Positions 16,155 through 24,817 are shown, counted from the first letter of the stretch. The stretch is DNA of 64,000 nt from an uncultured Oscillospiraceae bacterium (GCA_900540295.1 UQFM01000001.1:1-64000), one strand, 5' to 3'. Notes: generated by a model not told the origin, from the letters alone. Program-made: numbers and translations.

Positions 16155-17258
16155 TTATTTTGTAAGTTTCGTCGGCTGTTCCGACAGAAAAACGCGGAAC
16201 AGCGGTAAGCATGCGGAAAAGAACTTTTGATAAGCCTCGCAGTAATCCGCACTTTGTCTTGTGCGTTTGCACCCGCCTGCGCGGCAAATCGGATAAAATC
16301 GGCAGGTACGGCATTTGTCGGGAATCGGCAGGCTTTCCTTCAGAAATTCCACGGCGGTTTTGCCCGTTGCCATCGCATCGAAATCGGTATCGTGAATATT
16401 GCCGAGCAGATATTCGTCCGTACAGTAAAAATCGCACGGGTAGATATTGCCGCCCGCCTCTGCGACGAATTGGTGCGCACAGTGCCCCGACATACCGCAC
16501 TGCTCAGGCTGTTGTCCCAAAAACAGACGCACCCAGTTGTCAAACTGCCGCACACTCACATACTGTCCGCGCACATAGTCTTTGACATATAGGTTAAAGA
16601 CACGAATCAGAAAATCCGCATATTGTTCTGCGGTCATATACAGCGGACTTTGTTCGTCGGAATCAAACGGGCGCAGACAAGGAATAAACTGTAAATACCG
16701 AAAGCCCTTGGAACGGAAATAACGGTAAATGCGTTCGCCGTTTTCGGCACAGTAGCCCGTGAGTACGGTCAAAATGTTAAACTCGGCATGATGACGTTTC
16801 AGTGTTTCGGCGGCGGTCAGGATTTGGTAAAACGAATTTTCGCCCGAAGGCTTTTTGCGGAATTGATTGCCCTCGTAGTCGCCGTCGAGACTCAGTCCCG
16901 TTAAAAACTGATTTTCGGCTAAGAATACCGCCCACTCGTCATCCAATTTGGTGCCGTTGGTTTGTATGCTGTAAAAAATCGGGCTGTTTTTGCGGTTTAA
17001 ACGCTTTACCGATTCCGTAAAATGACGGAAATAGGGCAGTCCCGCAAGTGTCGGTTCACCGCCCTGAAAGGCAAATGCGACCGCACAGCCGTCAGCGAAC
17101 CGCAATGCTTTTTCAATTAGAATATCGGCGGTCTCCGTTTGCATGATACCGAAACCGAGATGTTCCCGGTGTTCGGAAACATCTCGGTAAAAGCAGTATT
17201 CGCAGGAAAGATTACAAAGCGACGATGCGGGTTTTATCATGATAGAAAGATTCGGCAT
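16155..17258 (-). CDS. Anaerobic sulfatase-maturating enzyme (radical SAM, SPASM)
   Basis: A 367-aa radical SAM enzyme. The [4Fe-4S]-SAM motif is CNLSCEYC (C15, C19, C22). The C-terminal SPASM-type clusters are CGMSGHCAHQF...CDFYC and CRTCRFYPICRAGGC. Such enzymes convert the active-site Cys (or Ser) of type I sulfatases to formylglycine in the cytoplasm without oxygen. The gene lies 27 nt downstream of a Cys-type sulfatase, its evident substrate. This supports an anaerobic lifestyle. Confidence 0.95.
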   Translation of the reverse strand: MPNLSIMIKPASSLCNLSCEYCFYRDVSEHREHLGFGIMQTETADILIEKALRFADGCAVAFAFQGGEPTLAGLPYFRHFTESVKRLNRKNSPIFYSIQTNGTKLDDEWAVFLAENQFLTGLSLDGDYEGNQFRKKPSGENSFYQILTAAETLKRHHAEFNILTVLTGYCAENGERIYRYFRSKGFRYLQFIPCLRPFDSDEQSPLYMTAEQYADFLIRVFNLYVKDYVRGQYVSVRQFDNWVRLFLGQQPEQCGMSGHCAHQFVAEAGGNIYPCDFYCTDEYLLGNIHDTDFDAMATGKTAVEFLKESLPIPDKCRTCRFYPICRAGGCKRTRQSADYCEAYQKFFSACLPLFRVFLSEQPTKLTK

Positions 17259-17285
17259 AATTACACGCTTTCCAATAAAAACAAA

Positions 17286-19301
17286 TCAGTTTCGAATACC
17301 GCGGCGGTTTTCTTTGAAATCCTTTTGAATTTCATCTAATTTATCGTGAAATTCCTCTGAAATTTCAGGGTAAACAGGCGTGCGGTTGTAGTTCTCGCCG
17401 GGGTCATCCGTTAAAATATGCAGCCAGTTTTTGCGATATTTGTCGAAGAATGCGGAGTTGTCGTTCTGAATGCGGTCAAAGTATTTAAAAGTAATATACT
17501 CGTTGTCGGTCAGAACATCGTATGTATAATCGGGATATTGTTCGCGCACGTTGGCAGTCGGTACGGTATATTGAATCGCCTTAATATCTTCACGCTTCAT
17601 GTGCAGAATCGGATGCGCTTTTGTATGAATGACGGAATCCTCTTTTAAAAGAGAGGTCATGGATACACCGTCAATCACACGGTCAGCAGGCAGGTAATCC
17701 GTTTTGCCGTTTTCGCCCGTAATACCGCAAAGGGAGACCAAGGTGGGGTAGAGATCCACAAGTGTTGCAGACTGTGTACGCATTGTCCCTGTTTCGCCGA
17801 GCGCACCGTCGGCGTTATCCCAGCGAATCATAAACGGTACTTTTTGCCCGCCCTCATAAGCGAGATATTTGCCGCCGCGCAGCTCATTGACAGAGCCTTC
17901 CAGTGCAGGACCGTTATCGCTTGTGAATACGATAATGGTATCTTCCAAAACGCCCAATTCTTCCATTGTATCAAACAGTTGACCCAAATAGGTATCAAAC
18001 TCCGTCACGCAGTCCACATAGGTACCCATACCGCTGACGCCGTCAAAATCGTCGCCCGCATATACAGGTGCATGCGGCCACGGAGACGTGTAGCAGGCGA
18101 AGAACGGTTTGTCGCTTTTTGACTGCTCTGTGACCCAATCCACAATTTCCTCGTGAATCCAGCGCGTCGCATTGGATTGGTCTTTCAATTCGTCTGTACC
18201 GTGCGCTATGGTGTATTCGCCGTCTTGCTCGCGCACATGGTAAAACGGCGTCATATCGTTGACGTGGTGACTGCCGTAGAAATAGTCAAAGCCTTGGTTT
18301 GTCGGCAGATATTCGCCGTAGTCGCCGAGATGCCATTTGCCGAACAGACCTGTGGTGTAGCCCGCGGCTTGGAAGGTTTCCGCAACGGTGATTTCGTCGC
18401 CGAGCATACCGTCTGCATTGCCGCCCATCTCAATGGAGTTGAAAATACGGGTAGACGCAAACGGTGAAAACGTATCGAGGGTAGGATATACCACATTGTC
18501 CGCATAGCCGCGGTACGGGTAGCGTCCTGTCATGGCGGCGAAGCGTGCAGGGGAGCAGACGGAATAGGAAGAATAAAAGTTTTCAAAATTCAAGCCGTTT
18601 TCCCCGATGCTGTCAATGCTGGGCGTATTATAGATTGCGCCGTTTAAAGAGACGTCGCCGTATCCGAGGTCATCCATTAAAATAAACAGCACGTTGGGAT
18701 TTTCTTTGGTGGCATTTTTATCGATTTTGCCGAGATAATCGTCCTGCCCGTCCCAAAGACGTTCCGTATTCGGGCGGGAACGCAGATTCATGGTCAGTAC
18801 ATAGAAAATACTTGTGCCAATCAGCAAAACACTGCAAAGTCCCGCAACTGCCTTTTTGGCATTTTCCTTTTTGAAGGTGTGTTTTGCTGTAAAGAACAGT
18901 CCCCAAAGCGAAAGCGCCGTCGGCAGAATCAGCAGTAAATTTCCCAAAAGCCGCGTGCCGAAATTGCCCGCGCCCTGTAACCAAGGGTGTTCCGCAGAGT
19001 TAAATCCCGCAAGCCCTGAGGTGAACGCGCCGAAGCCCGCATCCGCGCCCCAAATGATGGAATAGATTACAACACCGAGACTTGCGGCGGCATAGCCGAA
19101 AACCATAGGCGCATAGACTTTCTTTTTGATAAGCAGACTCAGAAGAATCACGGCGGACAGTAAGCAACAGTACGCCACACACACAATGCTGACAATATTG
19201 AGCCGTACAATCCATTCCGCGAGCATTAAAGCAAGACCGATGCCCATTAAAATCAGGGGGAATACTTTTTTAGATGTATCTAAAGTGATTTTCTTTTTCA
19301 T
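17286..19301 (-). CDS. Membrane-anchored type I sulfatase (Cys-type)
   Basis: A 671-aa protein. About five N-terminal membrane segments (residues 15-175) resemble the LtaS/OpgE-like layout. They are followed by an alkaline-phosphatase-fold sulfatase domain. Metal site MDDLGYGD and the signature CSPAR (Cys249, fitting C-x-P-x-R) show it needs formylglycine conversion. GKWHLGDYG, FTSDNGPALEG and GGKYLAYEGGQKVPF are further family motifs. The catalytic domain faces outward. Likely substrates are sulfated host or plant glycans, but specificity is not readable. SD GGGAGAGG. It heads the three-gene operon. Confidence 0.93.
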   Translation of the reverse strand: MKKKITLDTSKKVFPLILMGIGLALMLAEWIVRLNIVSIVCVAYCCLLSAVILLSLLIKKKVYAPMVFGYAAASLGVVIYSIIWGADAGFGAFTSGLAGFNSAEHPWLQGAGNFGTRLLGNLLLILPTALSLWGLFFTAKHTFKKENAKKAVAGLCSVLLIGTSIFYVLTMNLRSRPNTERLWDGQDDYLGKIDKNATKENPNVLFILMDDLGYGDVSLNGAIYNTPSIDSIGENGLNFENFYSSYSVCSPARFAAMTGRYPYRGYADNVVYPTLDTFSPFASTRIFNSIEMGGNADGMLGDEITVAETFQAAGYTTGLFGKWHLGDYGEYLPTNQGFDYFYGSHHVNDMTPFYHVREQDGEYTIAHGTDELKDQSNATRWIHEEIVDWVTEQSKSDKPFFACYTSPWPHAPVYAGDDFDGVSGMGTYVDCVTEFDTYLGQLFDTMEELGVLEDTIIVFTSDNGPALEGSVNELRGGKYLAYEGGQKVPFMIRWDNADGALGETGTMRTQSATLVDLYPTLVSLCGITGENGKTDYLPADRVIDGVSMTSLLKEDSVIHTKAHPILHMKREDIKAIQYTVPTANVREQYPDYTYDVLTDNEYITFKYFDRIQNDNSAFFDKYRKNWLHILTDDPGENYNRTPVYPEISEEFHDKLDEIQKDFKENRRGIRN

Positions 19302-19341
19302 TTTGCCTCTCCCTAAAAGCTGTTTTTAAATTATACTAAGA

Positions 19342-19371
19342 ATTATACAATAGTTCTATTATTCCCGTCAA
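19342..19371 (-). promoter_or_regulatory. Promoter of the sulfatase operon
   Basis: Minus strand TTGACG (19366-19371), 18-nt spacer, TATAAT (19342-19347). A second TATAAT lies 9 nt further downstream. Confidence 0.75.
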
Positions 19372-19403
19372 GGCGTTTATAGAATCTGTTTGGATTGCAC
19401 AAT

Positions 19404-19506
19404 CCGTAGGGCGCGAACTTCGTTTGCCCGCGGACGGACAAGGATGTCCGTCCCTACGCGTGAAAACACGCACCAACCTTGTAGGGTTCGGCGTCCCCAG
19501 CGACCC
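19404..19506. repeat. Intergenic repeat array A-C-(B-like)
   Basis: A variant (19404-19430, CCGTAGGGCGCGAAC...TTTGCCCG), C (19430-19459) and a fragment resembling the start and end of B (GTAGGGTTCGGCGTCC...CGACCC). No gene lies between 19302 and 19592. Confidence 0.75.
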
Positions 19507-19592
19507 ATAAAAAATTTGTGCTCCCCAACAGAACAACACAGAGGTTGTTCCCGATAAAACCTGTGAAATAAAAATCTTGGTGAGGCATGCGC

Positions 19593-19976
19593 TTATTTTT
19601 TTATTTTTTTCTCCGTCATTTGAAAGCTCAAATCCAAAAGCGGAAAAATATCCTCCGCCGATAAACTGCCGTCCAACAGAATCGAAATCCAGTGTGCCTT
19701 GCTCATATGGTAGGCGGGCAGAAAGCCTTTGCTCCGAAGAAGCGAGCCGATGAGCAGAGGGTCGCATTTTACATTTAATACGTCGGCAACACCTTCGCCC
19801 GAAAGTCCAAGCCGTCCTTTCGGCACTTCCATCAAAACCGCATACCATTTTCGATTGGTTTTGTGGCGCAGTACCGCCGCAGTCGGGGTATCTTCCCACA
19901 GGTATTCCGCTTCTGTACCGTAAGCTTCTTGCGCGTACCGTAAAATATCCTGTCTTTTGACTGTATTTTTTGCCAT
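19593..19976 (-). CDS. MmcQ/YjbR family protein
   Basis: A 127-aa protein of the MmcQ/YjbR (CyaY-like) fold. Typical features are an N-terminal helix, a W-E-D-x-P region near the start, WYAVLMEVP, NVKCDPLLIGSL and a C-terminal HMSKAHWISILLDG stretch. Members are predicted DNA-binding proteins of unknown role. The start at ATG 19976 has AAGGACGG upstream; the in-frame extension to 20075 overlaps the previous gene. It is third in a compact minus-strand operon. Confidence 0.85.
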   Translation of the reverse strand: MAKNTVKRQDILRYAQEAYGTEAEYLWEDTPTAAVLRHKTNRKWYAVLMEVPKGRLGLSGEGVADVLNVKCDPLLIGSLLRSKGFLPAYHMSKAHWISILLDGSLSAEDIFPLLDLSFQMTEKKIKK

Positions 19977-19995
19977 ACTTTTCAAACCGTCCTTT

Positions 19996-20682
19996 TTACA
20001 GCATGTTTGTATGAAAATCTGTATCGGTAATTTGCTTCTGTGCCCATAAAAACAGAATTTCAGTGTATTTGTCAAACTGTTTTTCGGTGACGGCAGGGTT
20101 AATTTTTAATTCGTTTTCTGTCTCTAAAATATGCCGTTCAGTGGGGGACACCGATTGTTGCAAAAATGCTTTTTCTTTGCAGTAGCTTCCCGTTTGTAAA
20201 AAGCAAATTGCCTGTATGACAAAACGCGCGGATTTATACAGCCCTTTTAAAATCTCGGCACTGCGCTCGTGTACCGAATTGTGTACGCAAGCGTGGTAAA
20301 TATTGCAAACGCCGCTGTGTATCGAACGCCGCACTGCCGTGCGGTCGATTTTCGGCAAAAGACCATCCAGACTGCCCAATATCGGGGCGGTGTCATAATA
20401 AAACTGAAATAAATCGGCAGGCTCCCAACGCTGCAATTCTGCTTTTCCCGAAAGAAATCCGCAAATTTTTTCACGGTGGGATAAGGTTTCCAGCATTTCA
20501 CGGTAGCGCGTAATATCCTGCGGCTGTAATACATCCAAAATCACAACTACATCGATATCACTTGCTTCGGTTGCCTCGTTTCTGCCGTAACTGCCCTGCA
20601 ATCCGACAAACCAAATTCGGTTGCCAAAGACTTTTTTGAGTTCTGCGCAAAATAAATCTAACCATTTTTGAATGTCTACCAT
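19996..20682 (-). CDS. Nucleotidyltransferase-domain protein
   Basis: A 228-aa protein. The N-terminal polymerase-beta-type nucleotidyltransferase has GLQGSYGRNEATEASDIDVVV (GS and DxD metal site). The C-terminal half is helical, HEPN-like (YHACVHNSVHERSAEILKGLYKSARF). This is the architecture of aminoglycoside- or unknown-substrate adenylyltransferases. A toxin-type NTase-HEPN arrangement normally uses two proteins, so resistance or small-molecule adenylylation are both open. The ATG follows the Cdd1 stop by three bases, with SD GGAAGGA inside the previous gene. Confidence 0.8.
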   Translation of the reverse strand: MVDIQKWLDLFCAELKKVFGNRIWFVGLQGSYGRNEATEASDIDVVVILDVLQPQDITRYREMLETLSHREKICGFLSGKAELQRWEPADLFQFYYDTAPILGSLDGLLPKIDRTAVRRSIHSGVCNIYHACVHNSVHERSAEILKGLYKSARFVIQAICFLQTGSYCKEKAFLQQSVSPTERHILETENELKINPAVTEKQFDKYTEILFLWAQKQITDTDFHTNML

Positions 20683-20685
20683 TTT

Positions 20686-20934
20686 TCAATCCTTCCAATT
20701 CCACCATTTCAGCTTTTCGGGGTCGTGCACTTCATTTTCGGCGTAATATACCGCCATACGGTATACGTACAGTGCACAGCGGTCCTCCTGAAAGCCTTTT
20801 TTCAGGCAATCCAAGTTATATAAATCGTTTGGGTCTTTGCCTTTTAAATCCGCAATGCAGTGAATGCCGATGTTTAAAAGACTTTGCTCCATGCGGGCCC
20901 CGATGCCGGGGATTTTCTGTAAATCGCTTTGCAT
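20686..20934 (-). CDS. Cdd1-like helix-hairpin-helix protein
   Basis: An 82-aa protein of the pathogenicity-locus Cdd1 family (PF11731 type). An HhH element (IPGIGARMEQSLLNIGI) is followed by DLKGKDPNDLYN and the hallmark DRCALYVYRMAVYYA...LKWWNWKD. Likely nucleic-acid binding; role unknown. The start at ATG 20934 has GAAAGGA upstream. It is first gene of the operon with the nucleotidyltransferase and MmcQ-like genes. Confidence 0.88.
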   Translation of the reverse strand: MQSDLQKIPGIGARMEQSLLNIGIHCIADLKGKDPNDLYNLDCLKKGFQEDRCALYVYRMAVYYAENEVHDPEKLKWWNWKD

Positions 20935-20954
20935 GGCGTATTTCCTTTCGTGTG

Positions 20955-20988
20955 TCAACAAAACCGCAATACAGTGTATCGCGGTTTT
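20955..20988 (-). terminator. Terminator of the licD operon
   Basis: AAAACCGC (20960-20967) and GCGGTTTT (20981-20988) with inner AUA/UAU pairs, read on the minus strand with a TTTTGTTG tail. It lies directly downstream of the licD stop at 20994. Confidence 0.75.
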
Positions 20989-20993
20989 GTATG

Positions 20994-21875
20994 TTATATA
21001 GCGTCTGTACTTTCTTCTTCCCCGAAATCCAAAATTTCGGGCGCGTGATTGATGCGTTTTTCGGGCGGGGGAATCTGCATGTAATCGCCGTAGACCTTGC
21101 GCAGTTCTTCGTCGTTGTTGTGCAGTAAATGAATGGTTGTGCTTTCAAACGGCACTTCTTCGAGCGGGAACATATCCGCTTTTCGGAACATCTTTTTGAG
21201 CGCGGTCGGCTGGCCGAACCCTGTTATGTATTCGGTATCCTCACCGTTATATTTTTCTGAAGCATTTTCAAAATGCTTAAAAAGCCATTGCGGGGAAACA
21301 TGCAGAATTTTGAGCGCGTAATGCGCCAAAAAGCAAACTGCCGCCGCCGCTTCGCCGACCAACCCTTTCAGCGGAATAATCGGATACGGCGTGCCGCAAA
21401 GATACAGCAAACGGTCTAAAAATGTGGTGACCCGCAGTTGGCGTTTTTGCAGTTTTTCAGTAGGCGCTACATTGTCAAACGGAAAAATATCCATGAAAAT
21501 ACACTGCTCGTGCTTGGCGTTTTTGCTCATGGCGGAAACGAACTGCGTGCCGCGTTTCATCAGCTTCACAACGCTTGAGGTACAGCGCTTGTCGGTGCGC
21601 GGCGACATGATGAAATATTTATCGCCCAATTCCATATCGGCAATTTGCAGAAATTTCTCAAAATCCGCACGCAGCATGCCGACGTCGATATCGTCGTCCC
21701 ACGGAATGAACCCTTTGTGCCGTACCGCGCCGATTGCCGTACCGAACAGGGCGAAATACGGCAGTTGGTATTTTTCACAGACCGCTTTGAAATCGTCAAG
21801 TATTTCGATGTGTACCGTATGCAGTTTTTCGAGAACGTCAGGGTCATAGGGTTTTGCCGTTTCATATTTTTTCAT
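20994..21875 (-). CDS. LicD-family phosphotransferase
   Basis: A 293-aa LicD protein. The N-terminal core ALFGTAIGAVRHKGFIPWDDDIDVGM holds the GT and DDDID metal site of this nucleotidyltransferase-fold family. LicD enzymes move phosphocholine or other phospho-groups from a CDP-activated donor onto surface glycans. It is third in an operon after a cytidylyltransferase-PLP fusion (activated donor) and an ornithine-cyclodeaminase-like enzyme, and has SD GAGGA. The transferred group is predicted to be a phospho-amine, identity unknown. Confidence 0.92.
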   Translation of the reverse strand: MKKYETAKPYDPDVLEKLHTVHIEILDDFKAVCEKYQLPYFALFGTAIGAVRHKGFIPWDDDIDVGMLRADFEKFLQIADMELGDKYFIMSPRTDKRCTSSVVKLMKRGTQFVSAMSKNAKHEQCIFMDIFPFDNVAPTEKLQKRQLRVTTFLDRLLYLCGTPYPIIPLKGLVGEAAAAVCFLAHYALKILHVSPQWLFKHFENASEKYNGEDTEYITGFGQPTALKKMFRKADMFPLEEVPFESTTIHLLHNNDEELRKVYGDYMQIPPPEKRINHAPEILDFGEEESTDAI

Positions 21876-21894
21876 GTTTATTCCTCGGCTTTTC

Positions 21895-22830
21895 TTAATA
21901 CCAGAATTTCTCTTTTGGTGCTTTCAAGTCGATTTCTCGGTCTGCGGTAACGGCGGTGTAAATTTTTTCCGCCAAATAAATATCATGAATAGACAGCCCG
22001 ATATTGTATGCCAGAATCCGTTCCGTTTCGCGTTCGCGTCCCGGAGCTTTTCCGTTGACAACATCGGCAACTTCGGCAAAAAATCGGAATTTTCCGAAGT
22101 TTTTGAAACCGTGTACATGTGCCGTATCATCGGCATACACCTTGTCAAAAACCAAATCGCAGTTTGTAAAGCCGCGTGTGTGAATCGGCACTACCAAGCA
22201 TCCCGCTTTAAAGCATTCGGTGTTGCAAATATCCTCTTCAAAAACCGTTACGGCAGAGAGGATGACATCGCTGTTTTCAACCACGGCTTGCGGCGTATCG
22301 CAATATACATACTGTATTTGTGCGGACGGGAAGCGTGCGGCAAACAGTTCGTGCTGATTTTTATATTTTAACAGCTTAACGGTAAGCTGTTTATTCGGAT
22401 ACAGCATCAAAAGCATTTCCATTGCAGCACGCGCCGTGTTTCCGAGTCCGATAAAGCCTACCGTTTGAAAATCGGGATTGGCAAGCAACTTTACGGAGTG
22501 TGCGGCAACCGCGCCTGTGCGTACGGCGGTGATATATGTGCCGTCCAGCAGTGCGCAGGGCAGACCGCTGTGCATATCGTATAAAAGAATTTCACTGTCC
22601 AAGGCAGGCAGCCGCGCGGGATACCGTGTAACGACTTTCACGCCTGCAAATTGCTCTTTCGGCAAAAGAGAGGGCATAATGTTGTAAAATACGCCGTCCG
22701 CAGGCTTTAAGCTGAGTTTTGCGGGCAGAATGGCTTCTTCCTTTTTTTGAATCATTTCACTGACCCACGTAAAATATTGGGCAGGAGAAATGTTTAAAGT
22801 GCGAATTTGTTCAAAATCAATAACCTTCAT
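21895..22830 (-). CDS. Ornithine cyclodeaminase / mu-crystallin family protein
   Basis: A 311-aa NAD(P)-dependent enzyme. The substrate region VKVVTRYPARLPALDSEILLYD and YITAVRTGAVAAHS is followed by the dinucleotide-binding fold (VGFIGLGNTARAAMEML). The family includes ornithine cyclodeaminase, alanine dehydrogenase (archaeal) and SbnB-like amino-acid dehydrogenases; the exact reaction is not readable. It lies between the fusion gene (10-nt gap) and licD (19-nt gap), so it likely supplies or modifies the amino group precursor for the surface decoration. Confidence 0.88.
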   Translation of the reverse strand: MKVIDFEQIRTLNISPAQYFTWVSEMIQKKEEAILPAKLSLKPADGVFYNIMPSLLPKEQFAGVKVVTRYPARLPALDSEILLYDMHSGLPCALLDGTYITAVRTGAVAAHSVKLLANPDFQTVGFIGLGNTARAAMEMLLMLYPNKQLTVKLLKYKNQHELFAARFPSAQIQYVYCDTPQAVVENSDVILSAVTVFEEDICNTECFKAGCLVVPIHTRGFTNCDLVFDKVYADDTAHVHGFKNFGKFRFFAEVADVVNGKAPGRERETERILAYNIGLSIHDIYLAEKIYTAVTADREIDLKAPKEKFWY

Positions 22831-22840
22831 AAGAACTCCG

Positions 22841-24655
22841 TTATTTTAAAATGGTGTGCAGGGCTTTGACCAATAAGTCGTTTTCCCGCGGCGTTTTTAC
22901 CGCCAAACGCACATAAGATTTGCCGTCAAAGCCTTTTTTCGGGGATAAATCTTTAATCAGAATATTGTGCTTGTCCAAAAGCGTTTCAGCAAGCTCGGTG
23001 CTTGAAACACCGCCCGTCAGCTCACACATAACATAGTTTGCCTGCGAGGGGATAACGCGGAGATTCGGCACGGCTTGCAGTGCGGATACATACATGTCGC
23101 GTACAGTTTTAAAGCGTTCCAATGCGTCCTCGTAATTGGATTTGTATTTCTCAAAGATTTGCAGGTAAAACTCTGCAAAGGAGTTGATATTCCAAATGGC
23201 GACATCCTTTTTCATGGCGGCAACGCGCGCGGCGTCACCGCTTGCAAGCACGCCCAAACGCAGTCCCGGTACGCCGAAGGATTTGGATATACTCTTGACC
23301 ACGACCAAGTTCGGATAGGCGGCTAAAATTTCCCGCGTCAGCAGGGTGGGGGACTCCTCGGTTTTTGCAAAATCTACAAAGGATTCATCCACAACGAATA
23401 AAATCCCTTTTTGTTTTGCCCAGTCCGCCATACGCAGAACATCGGTTTTTTCAATGTAGTTGCCCGAAGGGTTGTCGGGATTGATGAGCACAAGTGTTCC
23501 AATGTCTTTGCTATCAAAATACGCCATAAGCTCATCTGCGGTGTATCTGTAATCTCTGCCCGAAGCAAAGAAAGGTACAATATCGGTTTCCGCTTTACGG
23601 TGCGGATATTCCTCAAACGCGGGGTAAATCATGCCGATTTTGCCGCTTACGGATTCCATTAAAGACTTAATCAGCTCTGCCGCACCGTTGCCGACACAGA
23701 TTTCTTCCTTGTGCAGTCCGAAATATTTTGCCGCGAGCAGGGCGTTAATCTCCTGCCCCGACGGATAATCGCAAATCAGGCGTTCAAAGTTCGCCTTAAT
23801 TTCGTCAAGCAGCTTGCGGTTCGGATAAAACGGATTGACCAAATAACAAAAATCCATCATATGCGGATACCGCCAATAGCCGCCGAAGCGTTTGTTGAAT
23901 TTTTGCAGTTTGTCCTTTGCGTTTGTAAAAATGGATTCCGCGATATTTAAATCCTGCACATCGTCAATTTCATACCACAGCTCGCCGTCCAGACGTTCCG
24001 CCTTGATTTCGGGCTTGTCTAAAAGGGTAATGACCTTTAAAACCTGTTCGTAATATTCATTGTTGCCGAGCGCTTTGCTGTACGCTTCCAAAAACGGTAC
24101 ATAGTGGCTTTGCGAAAACGACTTGCTGAATTTATAAATATTAACGGTTTTATAATACCCTGCAATATCTTCAAATACAAAATCCTTTTTACCGAGGAAA
24201 TTTTTAATATTATTCTCTTCATCCAGCACAACGACCGTGCCGTCCATCCAGCTTTCAAACTTTGCCACAAGCGCAAGGCTGGGATACGGGTTGTCCAGCA
24301 AACGCCGAAGAACCGCGTCTTCAAAAATCAGGTCGGATTCCAAGAGGAGCGTGTCATCCTGCGTCAGGTAATCGCGGGCGAGATACAGCGAGTAAATGTT
24401 ATTGGTTTTATAATAAACATCGTTGTCCACAAATTCAATATTGGTTTTTATGGGCAGAGACTGCACGTATTCCGTCAGCTTTCGGCTTTCGTAGCCTACA
24501 ACCATGATGATTTTGTTGAGCTGCAGTGCGTCCAACTGTGAAAGCATTCTTTCAATCATGGTAACGCCGTTAACCTCGACCATGCATTTTGTCGCGTTGC
24601 TGGTTAAATCCTTTAACCGTTTCCCCATACCGGCTGCCAGAATAATCGCTTGCAT
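22841..24655 (-). CDS. Fused CTP:phospho-alcohol cytidylyltransferase and PLP aminotransferase/decarboxylase
   Basis: A 604-aa bifunctional protein. Residues 1-235 are a LicC-like nucleotidyltransferase (LAAGMGKRLKDLT...K, and ESDLIFE for metal). Residues about 245-604 are a fold-type I PLP enzyme of the HisC/CobD group: YPSGQEINALLAAK, NPDNPSGN, DESFVDF and Schiff-base Lys in SISKSFGVPGLRLG. CobD-type enzymes decarboxylate threonine phosphate to aminopropanol phosphate. A CobD-like half could make a phospho-amino-alcohol that the N-terminal half activates with CTP. That pathway is inference; HisC-like transamination is the alternative. SD GGGGCGGAG; promoter at 24696-24724. Confidence 0.87.
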   Translation of the reverse strand: MQAIILAAGMGKRLKDLTSNATKCMVEVNGVTMIERMLSQLDALQLNKIIMVVGYESRKLTEYVQSLPIKTNIEFVDNDVYYKTNNIYSLYLARDYLTQDDTLLLESDLIFEDAVLRRLLDNPYPSLALVAKFESWMDGTVVVLDEENNIKNFLGKKDFVFEDIAGYYKTVNIYKFSKSFSQSHYVPFLEAYSKALGNNEYYEQVLKVITLLDKPEIKAERLDGELWYEIDDVQDLNIAESIFTNAKDKLQKFNKRFGGYWRYPHMMDFCYLVNPFYPNRKLLDEIKANFERLICDYPSGQEINALLAAKYFGLHKEEICVGNGAAELIKSLMESVSGKIGMIYPAFEEYPHRKAETDIVPFFASGRDYRYTADELMAYFDSKDIGTLVLINPDNPSGNYIEKTDVLRMADWAKQKGILFVVDESFVDFAKTEESPTLLTREILAAYPNLVVVKSISKSFGVPGLRLGVLASGDAARVAAMKKDVAIWNINSFAEFYLQIFEKYKSNYEDALERFKTVRDMYVSALQAVPNLRVIPSQANYVMCELTGGVSSTELAETLLDKHNILIKDLSPKKGFDGKSYVRLAVKTPRENDLLVKALHTILK

Positions 24656-24680
24656 AAGACTCCGCCCCTTTTTATAATCT

Positions 24681-24694
24681 TACAATATATTGTA
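24681..24694. promoter_or_regulatory. Perfect 14-bp palindrome at the fusion-gene transcription start
   Basis: TACAATATATTGTA is fully self-complementary and lies 2-15 bases downstream of the -10 of the minus-strand promoter, at the predicted start site. That is a classic operator position. No cognate regulator is adjacent. Confidence 0.5.
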
Positions 24695-24695
24695 T

Positions 24696-24724
24696 ATAGT
24701 AACATATAATTTGTCGATAAGCAA
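24696..24724 (-). promoter_or_regulatory. Promoter of the fusion-OCD-licD operon
   Basis: Minus strand TTGCTT (24719-24724), 17 nt, TACTAT (24696-24701). Confidence 0.65.
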
Positions 24725-24748
24725 CGATTATATTCGTATTGCACGTGT

Positions 24749-24777
24749 TTGCTTTTCGGAGTGGTATATGCTATACT
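24749..24777 (+). promoter_or_regulatory. Promoter of the acetyltransferase gene
   Basis: TTGCTT (24749-24754), 17 nt, TATACT (24772-24777). Divergent from the licD operon promoter, 25 bp apart. Confidence 0.7.
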
Positions 24778-24817
24778 GCAAGATGTAACAAACTTTTCTG
24801 AAAAGGGTGCGTGAATC

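Noticed and set aside
16141..16500. N-terminal extension of the exported protein in the sulfatase operon (reading open to 16500)
   Set aside because: It runs through the maturase gene in another frame; the ATG at 16140 has a strong SD and starts a signal-anchor.
19996..20934. Nucleotidyltransferase plus neighbours considered as a MNT-HEPN toxin-antitoxin pair
   Set aside because: The NTase and HEPN-like helical part are in one 228-aa protein, and the neighbours are Cdd1-like and MmcQ-like, not HEPN toxins.
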